Shown here: one piece after another, positions 24,680-34,679 of the stretch
Numbering within the stretch: position 1 is the first letter of the stretch
Layout: each line of letters starts with the position of its first letter
Source: Megalonaias nervosa
Lineage: Eukaryota; Mollusca; Bivalvia; Unionida; Unionidae
Assembly: GCA_016617855.1 (NCBI GenBank)
Contig: JAECUM010094238.1
Span: 24,198-88,197 of the forward strand
Direction of reading: 5' to 3'
Length of the DNA: 64,000 bases
Made by a program: the position numbers and the translations under genes
Notes under the pieces: generated by a model
Databases searched by the model: none
What the model was told of the DNA's origin: nothing
What the model saw: only the letters and a program-made list of their open reading frames with translations

Positions 24680-25230
24680 TATTCGTGTGTTTTGTTGTCT
24701 GATGGACGCTTTAGTTGGTCGCTTACTTGCCTGAACGAATACTATAGAATTATTGAACATTTGGCCTGTGAACTTCATTATCTCTCCTAGACAAAATCAA
24801 TGCGCTTTTTTTTCTGTCCGTTTCCCTCTCAGAGTAACCATACTTTTGTCCGTTTTCCCTCAGTTTAGCCATGTTTTCTCCGTTTTCCCTCTCAGTCTAA
24901 CCATGTTTTTGTCCGTTAACATGTTCACGAATCGGTATGCATATTTTACCATCATTTAATTTGTCTATATGTTTCTCTGTCCATTAGCTACTTCAGTCAT
25001 TCGTTCTCCAATTGTCCATCTTTCTATTTGCCATTTGATTATCCATTGGTTCGTGTATTCATCTCGTCGTCCGTCCACCCGTTCGTCCTATTTTATCCAT
25101 TTAGTGTTGTGTTTTTCTGCAGTCTAAACAACTGTCTGTTTGTCTCGTCAGAAAGTTGACTGTTCATCTCGTTTTCAAATACCTTCTATTCAAACATATG
25201 ATATATTAAAAAGTAATGAACCACGAAAGT
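24680..25230. repeat. Left copy of segmental duplication, block 6 (pairs with about 61,290-61,790)
   Basis: Landmarks 'TTGTTGTCTGAT', 'CGCT.ACTTG', 'CC..CTTTCTATT.GCC', 'GTCTAAACAAC.GT.TGTTTG' and 'ATATATTAAAAA.TAATG' occur in the same order in both places. The block is CCGTTTTCCCTC-rich and non-coding. Confidence 0.55.
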
Positions 25231-25789
25231 TTGTTTCGTTTCATATTTGTAACTCGTAAGCAACGAAAATAACTGAAGCATCCATTGATAGTGGATTTGT
25301 CCATACATCACGACATATAGTAGTATTGTTTATCCGCTTATGATTTCAAGTCGATTGATGAACATAACGGTAGTAATTCAAAAAATAAATTTACAAAGGT
25401 TTTAACTTTTTAAAGAGATTACAAATAACAGGATGACTGAGTCAACGATGATAAATAATCACTGTGTGATTTGTACTTTTCATTATTATTAAATGTATTT
25501 AGCACATCTTATTGCAACAAAGCTGATACAATTGTCTATAATTTTAAAAAATGCACACTTACCGGTGATGTATTTCAAATGAAAAATTGATATGAATAAT
25601 AACTGTTGTCGTTAAAAACGCAAATATTACTCATGTGCCCTATGTTTTTATTGTCCTTTACGCCACTGCAATAACAGTAGTGAATCTTGTTTATGTCCTC
25701 ATTTAAGGGCGTAACAGTTTCTTTAACACCTCCAAACGTTGTCGGGAGTTTAAGGCAATTCTTTGCATGAACATTTCTTCTTCAAGCTG
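25231..25789. other. Non-coding, nothing recognised
   Basis: AT-rich sequence without a supported feature. Confidence 0.5.
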
Positions 25790-26349
25790 TAACCTCTATT
25801 CGTGTTATGCCTTCTCAGATAATCTCTTCTAAACATTTATGTAGCCTCTCTTCTCTACAGCAAACATAACTGAGACTGCTTGAACCAAAACATTGATCAT
25901 TTCCACGTAACTTGGTTTTGATTCTAAAACTCACATCGTCGAGTTTAACTTCCACGCAAGTGTCCGAAAGCGATTTGATCACGTGTTCTTTTATATTTTT
26001 CTGAATTTCATCACAATTTACACCTCTCTTCAAGTCCTGCGTTATATTGTAATTTTTGTAAAGTATCTTTCACAACTGAGATTCAGTTTTGAGCACTGAC
26101 GTATTTCAATGAATGTATCATAGTCTTGATCTACCAACGAAATCTTTGTACACAGCAGTTGTGTTGTTTTTCAAATAACATCGAGAAGTAATGATTTCCG
26201 TTTCGGGTACTTTGAAGACTATGGCCACTTTTTTTCATCAAAACTATGTCGGCATAATTACTCAAAATATGTATGAGTAAATGCAATGAAGTGTTTTCTG
26301 CCTGTTGGGATACGTTGATAAACTGATTAAATGTTTGTGTCACTGACAT
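25790..26349 (-). pseudogene. Unrecognised coding-like relic
   Basis: Three adjoining minus-strand frames together look protein-like. From 26,349 a helical 72-codon piece contains 'NQFINVSQQAENTSLHLLIHIL'-type sequence. From about 26,130 a piece with 'QDYDTFIEIRQC' and 'CERYFTKITI' reads in a second frame. From 26,060 to 25,815 a lysine/cysteine-rich piece ends 'CLEEII'. Frames differ, so at least two frameshifts separate the pieces. I do not recognise the family. It could be an exon set of a host gene or a transposon fragment. Confidence 0.3.
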
Positions 26350-27299
26350 GGCATTAATTATTTATCTCTTGGATATTTCGGACTACATCGTTCTTCCTCT
26401 AATTTACAAACGCGAATCTCGTTCCGAATATTTCACTTATAAAACTATCAGTTTCAAAAGTTTTTAATTAAACAAGATTTTGTGACCGATATAGTTGACT
26501 GTTTGGGGTTTCGTTACCAAAGCATCACATGTCTTGACATTTTCATATATTTACTACCTCTAATTGTTTATCATTATTTATTTGTAAGAACACTGATTAT
26601 ACAATGGAATTTCTGGAAATGCCAGTCGCATAAAGCAGGTGTTGAATTATCAGAGACATTTGACTTCTTTTGCAAATATAATGTTTTGCAACCCAGATCC
26701 TGAGATTAGGTTTCGCATCCAACATTGACATAATTGTGTGATGTTTAAGAACTAAAAATGAATTTAAAAGATTTACTGCTGAAACTTGACTAATGATTAT
26801 CATAATATGTTTATGTGGACATAGTTATTTAAATCAAATTTCTATCTTTTTTTAAAAAATATTATTACTACGTCTCCGCATTATAGGTAATAGTGCGTTA
26901 GCTTCATGCAAGAACGCATCGGTATCTGGTTGTCATTTCAATAATGCCAGTCGATGCGATTAGCTTCTTTTTAATTATGAGAAACATTTAACATGACTTT
27001 TATAGATAAAGTTTTCAAGCCCTGTATCACATGTTTGCATCTAACATTGGAATTGTTTTCTGAGAGAACAATGTGCTTATATAAGTCCAGCAGAGTTGGC
27101 TTTCTACTAGGAAAATAATTCAAACTAACTTGTTAGCTTCCATAAACACTTCTTAATATATTATTTTATGTTTTGAGATGTATGTATTGGCTAATAAATG
27201 GGTTCATTTTTTCCATTATTAATTTCACAAACTTCAATATCTATACTATAGTTAGTATCATGTGTTTGGGTTTATACTGACTAAATATCATATGAACTC
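26350..27299. other. Non-coding, nothing recognised
   Basis: No supported feature. Confidence 0.5.
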
Positions 27300-27412
27300 T
27301 AAGTGTGATGTTATGCTATTAAGTGATTTGCTCAAGGACACATCATGGTAGCCGATGGTAGTACTCGAACCCTCACTCTTCTAGTCGCTAAATGCTCTGC
27401 TACCGCGGCTGC
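27300..27412 (-). mobile_element. tRNA-derived SINE fragment
   Basis: On the minus strand 'GCCGCGGTAGCAGAGCATTTAGC' is followed by 'GAGTGAGGGTTCGAGTAC' (box B-like) and then 'TGTGTCCTTGAGCAAATCACTT', a tail sequence that recurs in many metazoan SINEs. Box A is worn. The promoter is probably dead. Confidence 0.6.
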
Positions 27413-28560
27413 TTGTTCAGTGCTGAAAATATGTCTCCGTCATGAATGAAAGCATGTGTGGTTCATGTGCCAATCTACAGAAGGATGGTCAAGTAAAATT
27501 ATTTTTATGTTTGAACCTATTTACATTAAACTCAACGGGAAATTAATTAGTGATCTGAGCACGAAAAATAAGTATCAATAATGATTTGTTTGCAACCAGT
27601 GTCTTTTCAGCAGTTTTCTGTTTTAAAAAGTCATTGTTTGTTATGGAGAATTTATATAAAGTTAGGTAAAGGCTTAAAACACATAAACCAATTTACGCCA
27701 GTTACTCCAGACTTGGAACTAACTTTCTCATATACATCACTTGAACAAAAGGATCAACAGTAAAATATTTAAATTTTAGAGTTATTCCATGCAGTTTGAT
27801 ATTTTCAGATTTTGTGTGTGCAAGCTACCTGAATTGACTGCAGTCAGTATAGGAACTGATGGGTTTTAAAAGAAAATGCTATCAAAGTTAGGTTTATGAT
27901 CATCATGCAGTTGTGTAACAGCGAGCAAAACTCGATGTAAAATCATAGTGCGACAGTTACATGTAAAACTTTATCGACCCAGACAAATCGAACATTTTCC
28001 CCAAGCCTAAAAACAGTTATTAATCACAAAATCATTTAACGATAATAAACCTTCTTTGAGTCGTGCCATTTCCACAGAACTTTGGATATAATTCGATGTT
28101 TCTTATAATACAACAACAAGATAATGTAGAAACATTTAAAATACATCTATACTGAACACTATTTAAAGTAAAACTCCGTCATATAGTGATTGGAAATCTA
28201 AATAAACCTATATTTTTTTTTTCTTGTTATTTCAGTATTGTCAAAATCCCGAACTAAGATACCTGCTATATTCGTGTATTACGAACAGAGATTCCCACTT
28301 TCTCTGTTAGTATGAATTGAGATTTTCAAGGCCAAACGCCAATGCCAACAATTCTTATCCAACCTGACTCATGACCGTTATCCTGATCGGGAACAATTTT
28401 TTGCTTATAGTGCGAGCATATAACACAGTGTGTAGCAAAACCGCCCTGATCTTCATCATCATTTGAAACATTTTTTCGCATTTATCAAGATAATAGATAG
28501 TATCTGCAAAACATTTACGAATGAAACGGACAATGGTTGATGTAAGGTGTCCTGTAAACA
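27413..28560. other. Non-coding, nothing recognised
   Basis: AT-rich sequence without a supported feature. Confidence 0.5.
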
Positions 28561-28563
28561 GGA

Positions 28564-28649
28564 CATGCATGCATGCATGCATACATACATACATACATAC
28601 ATACATACATACATACATACATACATACATACATACATACATACATACA
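28564..28649. repeat. (CATG)n(CATA)n microsatellite
   Basis: Four GCAT/CATG units followed by about 17 ATAC units. Confidence 0.95.
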
Positions 28650-29902
28650 ACTACCTGATAGAAAGCGGAACCCCGATATCTAGACCACCACTCTTAGGTA
28701 ACTAATTTCTTTTAGTCCGGCTAATCGTCGTCATAACGAATTTTCTCTGTATGTGTGACCATGTCGAACACGGCATCTCAGGTCTGTAGCCCAGTCCTCT
28801 GTGATTATAATGTTCATTATACCTATTTTCATTCGGTAATCACGGCGACACCGTCTCTTATCATAATGGGACATTAATCTATTGCATCTTATGTCTTGTT
28901 AACAGCCAACTTGCAACTTTCATTCTGCTACATTGTAACTCTTAGTAGGTGAATTTTTCCCTGTGTAATACTTAACAGTGTGTTATAAAATGAAATCTGT
29001 CAATTGCAAAGAAAATTTAGAGTTGGAAAGACGCGTGTAATATTAAAAATGCAGATAAAATCACTCAAATGGAATCCGAAGACACGAAATTGCAGTATTA
29101 TAAACTCAGATGCAATCTTGAATGTGCATTCTACACACATAGAAAATACAAAATAGAATAATGCAAACAATTGTTTTCTGTATTAAAATTCTAACCGTTT
29201 CACTAATTTTGAATTTTGAAGTGCCGTATGTATGATGATTGGTAAGGTATCCAAATAGGCCCAGCCGTAAGTTTAATCTATTTATTTTTACCTCGCTCGC
29301 TTCATTGGTGGAGTTAAAAGCGTAATGGCAGATCCATCAGTGAGTGGCCACAGAAAGCTCATAAATGTCATCGTTGTCGCAATAAAAGCATACCTGCAGG
29401 AGAATAGGGATGTTGTCTGATACATTTCGCCGTAACCTCGAACGATTTAAGAAACACACCAACCGAGTCTTGGCCGCGATATACAAATGAAATAGATCAT
29501 AATGAAAATTGTTGTTGTTGTTGCTATTATTATTATTATTATCCAAAAGCTGCTTACTATGCATATCTTTATATTCAAAAGTTTTCTACATTCATTTATA
29601 GGCAACTGTTTTTTTGGTTGTTTTGTTGTTGATATTGACATTTTACGTAAAAGTAGAATGCTAAGTATAGAAAAACTATAGACGATATCGATGATGCATT
29701 CATATAGCACGACTCATGTAGCACGCGACGGTTCCCATAAGGCTCAGTGGACTCTTCCACAACTCCAGGGCGAAAATCGCGGATTACGTACACAGATCAG
29801 TCTTTACCAGGATATCTAAAATTAATGTTGTTTCGCTCTGTGTTGTTGATACGAATTATCGTTAAATCATTCGTGAAGGAAAAAGAAGGAGGTAGCTTTA
29901 AG
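28650..29902. other. Non-coding left flank of the 14.9 kb element
   Basis: No supported gene. A short (TTA)n/(TTG)n run lies at 29,508-29,541. Confidence 0.5.
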
Positions 29903-29908
29903 TAAGTT
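29903..29908. other. Target-site duplication TAAGTT, left
   Basis: TAAGTT directly before the AGTAGTTAATGG end of the left inverted repeat. TACGTT follows the right inverted repeat at 44,800-44,805, a five-out-of-six match. Six-base duplications are the norm for Polinton/Maverick insertions. Confidence 0.7.
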
Positions 29909-30073
29909 AGTAGTTAATGGGGTCGATTCAGGGATAATGGGAAAATACATTACGGACCCACCCACCCCCGGGCCTGTATAGGGACACGATTTTTAGGGAC
30001 AAAATATCACCCTGGGCCTGTATAGGGACAATGGGAATTTTGTATAGGAATAATAGGAATGGAACAGGTGGGA

Positions 30074-30081
30074 TGACGTCA
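30074..30081. promoter_or_regulatory. CRE palindrome in left inverted repeat
   Basis: TGACGTCA, repeated at 44,628-44,635 in the right inverted repeat. A role in transcription or terminal-protein binding is unknown. Confidence 0.4.
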
Positions 30082-30190
30082 CGGTACTGGACACTTGTAA
30101 CAATGTAGCAAGGGACTGACCTGAATACGCGCAGCTACTCTAGGGAGGGACAAATACAATACAGAGACAGAGACATATATAAACATACAG

Positions 30191-30300
<110 letters not shown>

Positions 30301-30337
30301 CAAGAAAGAATAAATATCTTTTCGAGGCATATGAAAG

Positions 30338-30353
30338 TGCCCTGAAAAGGGCC
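30338..30353 (-). terminator. Histone-type 3' hairpin of gene A, with downstream element
   Basis: On the minus strand GGCCCTTTTCAGGGCA forms a 6-bp stem (outer pair G-A unpaired) with the TTTC loop of replication-dependent histone mRNAs. CCTCGAAAAGAT follows 11 bases later (30,316-30,327), resembling the purine-rich histone downstream element bound by U7 snRNA. The hairpin sits at the inner edge of the inverted repeat and faces outward. Confidence 0.75.
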
Positions 30354-30777
30354 TTTGGATTTCTTCTTCTTCTTTGTCTTGTTCTAAGTTATTCTTTTCC
30401 TCCACCAACTTCTTATTTTCTGTCCTACACTTTTTATAACCTCCACTTTTTGTCTTTTTCTCATTCTTTTCCTTCTCCTCCTTTTTTTTCTTCCCCTTCT
30501 CTTTCTCCTCCTTCCTTTTTTCATTTTCTTCTTCCTCTTCTATCTTTTCGTTCCACTCCCTCATCTTCCTTTTGTCTTCTAAATCTTCCTTTTCGTCCTT
30601 TTCAATCCTAAACATCTCATTTAAGATGTCCTTACTTCTCTTTAAATTATTAATTTCCATGCTTAATCTATGAGGACTGTAAGCCCCAAACTGCATTCGG
30701 ACTAGCATCTCCTCCACCATACCTAACGTGTCCACCACCTCCTGCAATCTGAACATTCTCTCCCAGTTACTTGCCAT
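30354..30777 (-). CDS. Element gene A: helical N-terminus, long charged coil
   Basis: Starts at 30,777 ('MASNWERMFRLQEV'). This start is favoured because a TATA box lies ~45 bp upstream; a longer reading from 30,855 would start upstream of the TATA box. Residues 1-75 are helical with leucines and methionines ('LGMVEEMLVRM'). From about residue 76 the chain becomes almost only Glu, Lys and Arg, a likely coiled coil or disordered tail. The frame has no stop before the histone-type hairpin and runs on through it and the microsatellite to 30,079, so the natural stop has probably been lost or shifted. It belongs by layout to a set with genes B, C and D. Function unknown. Confidence 0.5.
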
Positions 30778-30818
30778 GTTGTATTCTGTGTAGAATAGCG
30801 CAGTTGACGAACCTATGC

Positions 30819-30827
30819 TTTTATATA
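30819..30827 (-). promoter_or_regulatory. TATA box of gene A
   Basis: Minus-strand TATATAAAA, about 42 bp upstream of the ATG at 30,777. Confidence 0.6.
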
Positions 30828-30884
30828 CTTCAAGCACAGACGTGAAGGAAAACATCCCTTACACTCACTTCGCATATTATATAC

Positions 30885-31215
30885 TATCCACATAAACGGA
30901 CGAGAATCCATAAAACACACCATGCCTACTATCCACACCAACGGACGCGAATGCATAAAACACACATATATACTATCCACACAAACGAATGAGAATGCAT
31001 AAAACACACCATACCTACTATCCACACTAACGGATGCGAATGCATAAAACACACATATATACTATCCACACAAACGAATGAGAATGCATAAAACACACAT
31101 ATATACTATCCACACAAACGAATGAGAATGCATAAAACACACCATACCTACTATCCACACCAACGGATGCGAATGCATAAAACACACCATATTTACTATC
31201 CACACAAACGTACGC
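30885..31215. repeat. 45-bp tandem repeat upstream of gene A
   Basis: About seven units with 'ACTATCCACAC.AACG.A.GAGAATGCATAAAACACAC'. Two unit variants alternate (CATACCTACT and ATATATACT). Being a multiple of three it keeps long frames open on both strands, which are not genes. Confidence 0.9.
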
Positions 31216-31219
31216 GAAC

Positions 31220-31222
<3 letters not shown>

Positions 31223-31283
<61 letters not shown>
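31223..31283. repeat. (CA)n microsatellite
   Basis: About 60 bp of CA between gene A's upstream repeats and the 3' end of gene B. Confidence 0.95.
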
Positions 31284-31285
<2 letters not shown>

Positions 31286-31374
31286 CAGTAAAGAAGTGAG
31301 TGTTTATAGTCACACTACTTCACATTCACACAAATTGGCAAATTGAATAGTCTCTCTTTTCTAGAGATCTGGTT

Positions 31375-31390
31375 AGCCCTGAGAAGGGCT
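31375..31390 (-). terminator. Histone-type 3' hairpin of gene B, with downstream element
   Basis: Minus strand AGCCCTTCTCAGGGCT, a perfect 6-bp stem with a TCTC loop. The purine element 'TCTAGAAAAGAGAGA' follows at 31,351-31,365. The stop codon of the upstream frame (31,397) lies six bases before the stem. Confidence 0.78.
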
Positions 31391-31396
31391 GCTTTT

Positions 31397-31985
31397 TTAG
31401 AACTCCAAATGCACTTGGTTAATGATGACATCTCCCAGGGCGGGCACCACACACGCATCGCCGGCTCCAATCATTCTCCCAATTAATGCGTATGGTTGCG
31501 AGCGCAGACGGGGCTTGAGTGGCCTCATCATCCCAGTTTTCACTTTGAGGGATAGTGAAGACTTGTTCCCTCTGTCTTCTCCTATGCCAGACCCGTGCAT
31601 GATGAGGTCTCTGTGGCTCCCACTCTTGCCGCTGTCTCTCCAATTACTCCAATGCTTCCTGCTTCCAGTTTTCTGTCTGGAGGACTGCTGCTCTTGGTAG
31701 AGGTTGTGGCTGACGTTGTTGTTGTGGCTGTGGCTGTGGTTGAGGAGACGGTACTGGTTATGCAGGTGTACTTATCATTGGCTTCACCTCACACACAGGT
31801 CTCATTATGAGGTGAGGCAGGATCCCTCTTTCCTTTTCTTTCTCCTCTTCTTTCTTCTTTTCTTCCTCCTCCTCCTCAAGTCTGGCTTCTTTTGCAACGG
31901 TCTCCATAGCCAGCTCGTCCAGGAAACATCTGGCATATTCTAGGTGCATTTGAAGTTCAAGCAATTTAGCAATTTTGCTACTCAT
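31397..31985 (-). pseudogene. Element gene B: helical N-terminus, Glu-rich middle (frameshifted)
   Basis: Starts at the ATG at 31,985 ('MSSKIAKLLELQ'), ~50 bp after a TATA box. About 40 helical residues ('HLEYARCFLDELAMETV') lead into a Glu/Lys run. The first frame stops at 31,758. The same frame reopens at 31,643 with tryptophan- and arginine-rich sequence and closes at 31,419. An alternative frame from 31,600 ends with TAA at 31,397, immediately before the hairpin. At least one stop and probably one frameshift separate start and end. Layout (helical head, low-complexity middle, Arg-rich tail, histone-type hairpin) matches genes C and D. Function unknown. Confidence 0.5.
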
Positions 31986-32036
31986 TTTCAATGTTGATAC
32001 GTCAACACGGGTAACCAGACTGACGAGCGCTCTGAT

Positions 32037-32044
32037 TTATATAT
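32037..32044 (-). promoter_or_regulatory. TATA box of gene B
   Basis: Minus-strand TATATAAA about 52 bp upstream of the ATG at 31,985. Confidence 0.6.
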
Positions 32045-32328
32045 TTGAAGCACGGACTTGAAGGTAAACATCCCCTTTCACCAAAACTTACCATAACCAA
32101 AAACAAAACATCAAACGCGCGGACCTAGAAGAAACACTCATGTTGACTGTTTTACTTACAAACACAGACATGCACGATTAAAAAAGACAGAGAAACAAAG
32201 GGTGGATTTTTTTAACTGACAAAAGAAACGAAGTGCTTATAGACACAATTCTATTTTTTTTAAAAAAACATAAGCACACAAATTTGTTTTGCAATTGAAT
32301 TAGTGTGTCTTTTCGAGAGTATTGGGAT

Positions 32329-32344
32329 AGCCCTGAAAAGGGCT
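32329..32344 (-). terminator. Histone-type 3' hairpin of gene C, with downstream element
   Basis: Minus strand AGCCCTTTTCAGGGCT, perfect 6-bp stem and canonical TTTC loop. CTCTCGAAAAGACAC follows at 32,305-32,319. An A-rich 'CAACAAAAAC' precedes the stem, as in histone mRNAs. Confidence 0.8.
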
Positions 32345-32349
32345 GTTTT

Positions 32350-32743
32350 TGTTGACGAGGAGTGATGGTAATCTTTTATACTGTCTAAGATTTCGTCCCC
32401 GTCTGGTGGCAGGCTTTCCTATACGATACGGCCTGCTTCTGCGAAAAGAGGAGAACTCTTTGGTGTCCACACGGCAGTCAACAAAACCTCTGTCTGGTTC
32501 TTGCTACTGCTGCTGTTGCTGCTGCTGTTGTTGTTGCTGTTCTCTCTGCTTCTGAAGTCTGTACTTCTCTGTCCATTCTTCTTGTTCTTTCTTGATTTCC
32601 TCTCTGAAGACCTCCTCTACCAGGTCTTGAGCTATAGATAACATCCTGACATTCTCTATCTCTTCAGGATTCGGTATCAGGTTTAGCCTGACACGATGTA
32701 AATTGACGTAAGCTTCGTTCAGCTTGGCTGGTCTGGAAGGCAT
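32350..32743 (-). pseudogene. Element gene C: helical head, poly-Gln, Arg-rich tail
   Basis: ATG at 32,743 ('MPSRPAKLNEAY'; a second ATG lies two codons upstream), ~53 bp after a TATA box. About 55 helical residues include 'LSIAQDLVEEVFREEIKKEQEEW', then a Gln run encoded by CAG/CAA. A TAG at 32,504-32,506 breaks the frame inside the Gln run, one base from a CAG codon. The same frame then continues open with an Arg/Lys-rich tail ('FRRSRPYRIGKPATRRGR') up to the hairpin. No stop lies before the hairpin in this frame. Same layout as genes B and D. Function unknown; the basic tail would fit nucleic-acid binding. Confidence 0.5.
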
Positions 32744-32795
32744 CTTCATAGGTTGACGAGTCAACAGTGGATGGCCAGACTGGAGACTGCCTCGC

Positions 32796-32802
32796 TTTAT
32801 AT
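32796..32802 (-). promoter_or_regulatory. TATA box of gene C
   Basis: Minus-strand ATATAAA about 53 bp upstream of the ATG. Confidence 0.5.
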
Positions 32803-32968
32803 GGTTCAAACGCGGACGCGATAGAAAACATCCTTACTTGGTTTTGTTGAGTCGGAACGCTATGATAGCGAATGTCATGGTGAGGGATAGAGAGAAAATC
32901 AAACAGCATATATTCACAGTCTTTTTTTGAAAACAAACGAAAGACATATTTTTTCAAAACACAAAATT

Positions 32969-32974
32969 TTTATT
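32969..32974 (-). terminator. AATAAA polyadenylation signal after the protease gene
   Basis: Minus-strand AATAAA about 55 bp after the protease stop. No histone-type hairpin is present here, in contrast to genes A-D and F. Confidence 0.6.
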
Positions 32975-33027
32975 CAAACAAACAATCAACCACTAACAAC
33001 TAACAAGTAACAATAACATCAAACAAA

Positions 33028-33585
33028 CTATTTTTGACAAGGTTGACAACGTTGTGAAATTATGTGAGATTTCCATTCATGGAAGTCATGAGGCCATTGA
33101 TGTACACTACGTTTCCTAGCTAAAGACAAAAGATAGCCATAATGGTCAAAAAACCATCGATCTACTTTCTCATCGTTTCTAGCAGAGTTACTATCAAAAT
33201 AAGTCACTAAATGTTCTAAAGGATATCCAAGACTGCGTTGATGAAGAAAATACACACAATATTGTCCACACACCATAGAATTTGTGCCTTGTAATTTCAC
33301 GTTATTGTATCGTGTCGTCTGGGCATTTCTCCTCATAAAGTCAATGATGTCGTCTTCCAAAGGGGGTAATCCATACGAATCAAAATACTTCACACAATCC
33401 TTTTGAGGGAAGTAGACGGCAACCCAGTGAGTTCCTAGGAGATGACTGTCGTCCGTGTTGATGACATAAATTTGATGGTCTTGAGGTTTGCGATGAGGTA
33501 GTTCATCTTTAGCGCATACGACAGGATTCCAAGAAGCAGTATACGAACTATTGTTCAAAAGGTAATAAAGTTCCCAGGTATCCAT
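33028..33585 (-). CDS. Adenovirus-type (C5-like) cysteine protease, intact
   Basis: 185 residues from the ATG at 33,585; an upstream GTG adds eight residues but sits just after the preceding gene. Counted from this ATG, the catalytic His is residue 53 ('GTHWVAVYF'), the acidic partner Asp 69 ('KYFDSYG'), the oxyanion Gln about 100 ('KLQG') and the nucleophile Cys 110 ('CGQYC'). The order His-Asp-Gln-Cys and the length are those of the Polinton/adintovirus maturation protease, related to adenain, which cuts virion precursors at GG-containing sites. The GG motifs in the neighbouring core-like proteins are possible substrates (inference). It is the only core gene in the element without a visible lesion. 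Confidence 0.92.
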   Translation of the reverse strand: MDTWELYYLLNNSSYTASWNPVVCAKDELPHRKPQDHQIYVINTDDSHLLGTHWVAVYFPQKDCVKYFDSYGLPPLEDDIIDFMRRNAQTTRYNNVKLQGTNSMVCGQYCVYFLHQRSLGYPLEHLVTYFDSNSARNDEKVDRWFFDHYGYLLSLARKRSVHQWPHDFHEWKSHIISQRCQPCQK

Positions 33586-33605
33586 TTTTTGTTTTGTTGT
33601 TTTTT

Positions 33606-33992
33606 TCACAGGTAGTGATAAGTCATCAATTCAATTCTGACTTTTTGTTTGAAACGCACTGTCAAGTAGCAGTTTCTTCGCTTCGACTCCGCACTCTGGG
33701 CTAAGAGAGATTCGATGCGATAGATCTCTAGAGTAGTCAATGGAGGGCAGGAATGATCACGTAAGCCTTTATACCACTCATGCAACACTGCTTCTTCCGA
33801 GATGAGACTCCAAGCGTCGTCCAGATACTCGACCAATTTTTCTTCTTGACTCATCATCATACATTTATCGTGTTGAATTTGACTGGGATGATCGTTTTGA
33901 CATCCATAACAATCTTTCTTACTCAATTCCGTAATTTTATCCGCCAGGTGTTGGCAAAACAGGACACTAAGTGTTTTTCTTGCTCTGGCCAT
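33606..33992 (-). CDS. Conserved cysteine-containing Polinton/adintovirus small protein
   Basis: About 128 residues from the ATG at 33,992 ('MARARKTLSVLF'). The frame extends upstream without another ATG to 34,061 through an Arg-rich piece. It carries a 'KDCYGCQNDHPSQIQHDKC' block that may bind metal through Cys, His and Cys. I have seen this block type in uncharacterised proteins associated with Polinton-like elements; that link is from memory. It ends 20 bp before the protease start and may share its promoter. No catalytic motif seen; role unknown. Confidence 0.6.
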   Translation of the reverse strand: MARARKTLSVLFCQHLADKITELSKKDCYGCQNDHPSQIQHDKCMMMSQEEKLVEYLDDAWSLISEEAVLHEWYKGLRDHSCPPLTTLEIYRIESLLAQSAESKRRNCYLTVRFKQKVRIELMTYHYL

Positions 33993-34115
33993 CTGGACTT
34001 GACTACTACCTCGTCCTCTTCGTCTTGGTCTTGGGGTTCTGTTTTCCGTGGCACACACCAAAAAATATACTAACGTCGATGACTTGGCACACGGCCTTTT
34101 ATCCTTTTTCGGGGA

Positions 34116-34313
34116 CTATCGCCTTGTCATAAAGGTGACGATGTGTTTTCCAAAATCGCCAAAGAATCCTCCTTTTTGGTGGCTCCTCTTTTTGTTTGGA
34201 CGAGTGTGTCTTTTCTGGAGGTGACGTCTATGTTTAGCTAAGCGTTTTCTCGGATGACGAAACTGTCCTTTTGTTTTTCCTTTCTGGACAGGAGAACGAC
34301 GATGAGGAGACAT
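34116..34313 (-). CDS. Basic virion-core-like protein 2 with GG motif
   Basis: 66 codons from the ATG at 34,313 ('MSPHRRSPVQKGK'), chosen because it aligns with the start of the neighbouring paralogue. Very rich in Lys, Arg and His ('RLAKHRRHLQKRHTRP'), then 'KGGFFGDFGKHI'. Small protamine-like proteins with an internal GG next to hydrophobic residues are the core (pX-like) proteins of adenovirus-related and adintovirus virions. The GG is a possible maturation-protease site. Paralogue of 34,392-34,619; the pair arose by tandem duplication. Confidence 0.65.
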   Translation of the reverse strand: MSPHRRSPVQKGKTKGQFRHPRKRLAKHRRHLQKRHTRPNKKRSHQKGGFFGDFGKHIVTFMTRR

Positions 34314-34391
34314 CTTTTGGTGCACAACATTCAATAAAGTCCATGGCTTCACATGCGTATTTTTATCTTATTTTTGGCTAGTGGTCATAGA

Positions 34392-34619
34392 TTAAATAGA
34401 TTTAAGAGTTTTGATCATATGTGGGAATAAAAGACTAGGCAACCATCCTCCTCTTTGGTGACTTCTTCTTTTCTTTGGACGAGTGTGACTTTTCAGCGGG
34501 TGACGTCGATGTTTGGCGATGCGTTTTGTCTGATGACGAGACTGTCCTTTTCCTTTTCCTTTTCCTTTTTGGACAGAAGAACGACGATGGTGACGGTGTG
34601 CACTTCTTGTTGGGGTCAT
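34392..34619 (-). CDS. Basic virion-core-like protein 1 with GG motif
   Basis: 75 residues. Same layout as protein 2: 'MTPTRSAHRHHRR', a (GK)n run, 'RIAKHRRHPLKSHTRPKKRR', then 'QRGGWLPSLLFPH'. The position of the GG motif and the basic blocks line up with protein 2, and the sequences differ mainly in the GK run and the tail. Likely DNA-condensing core protein, by family resemblance. A TATA box lies ~52 bp upstream. Intact frame. Confidence 0.65.
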   Translation of the reverse strand: MTPTRSAHRHHRRSSVQKGKGKGKGQSRHQTKRIAKHRRHPLKSHTRPKKRRSHQRGGWLPSLLFPHMIKTLKSI

Positions 34620-34670
34620 CTTTGGGCGTTCAGGAGCACAACAACACTAAACCTATAGTTTGCCTCAGGT

Positions 34671-34679
34671 CTTTTTATA
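34671..34679 (-). promoter_or_regulatory. TATA box of core-like protein 1
   Basis: Minus-strand TATAAAAAG about 52 bp upstream of the ATG at 34,619. Confidence 0.55.

Noticed and set aside
29337..29793. Small minus-strand ORFs left of the element
   Set aside because: Overlapping frames with Asn/Ile runs from a TTA/TTG microsatellite and no shared coding signal.
30885..31313. Open frames in the 45-bp repeat and CA block
   Set aside because: Repeat-driven frames on both strands with no independent coding signal.
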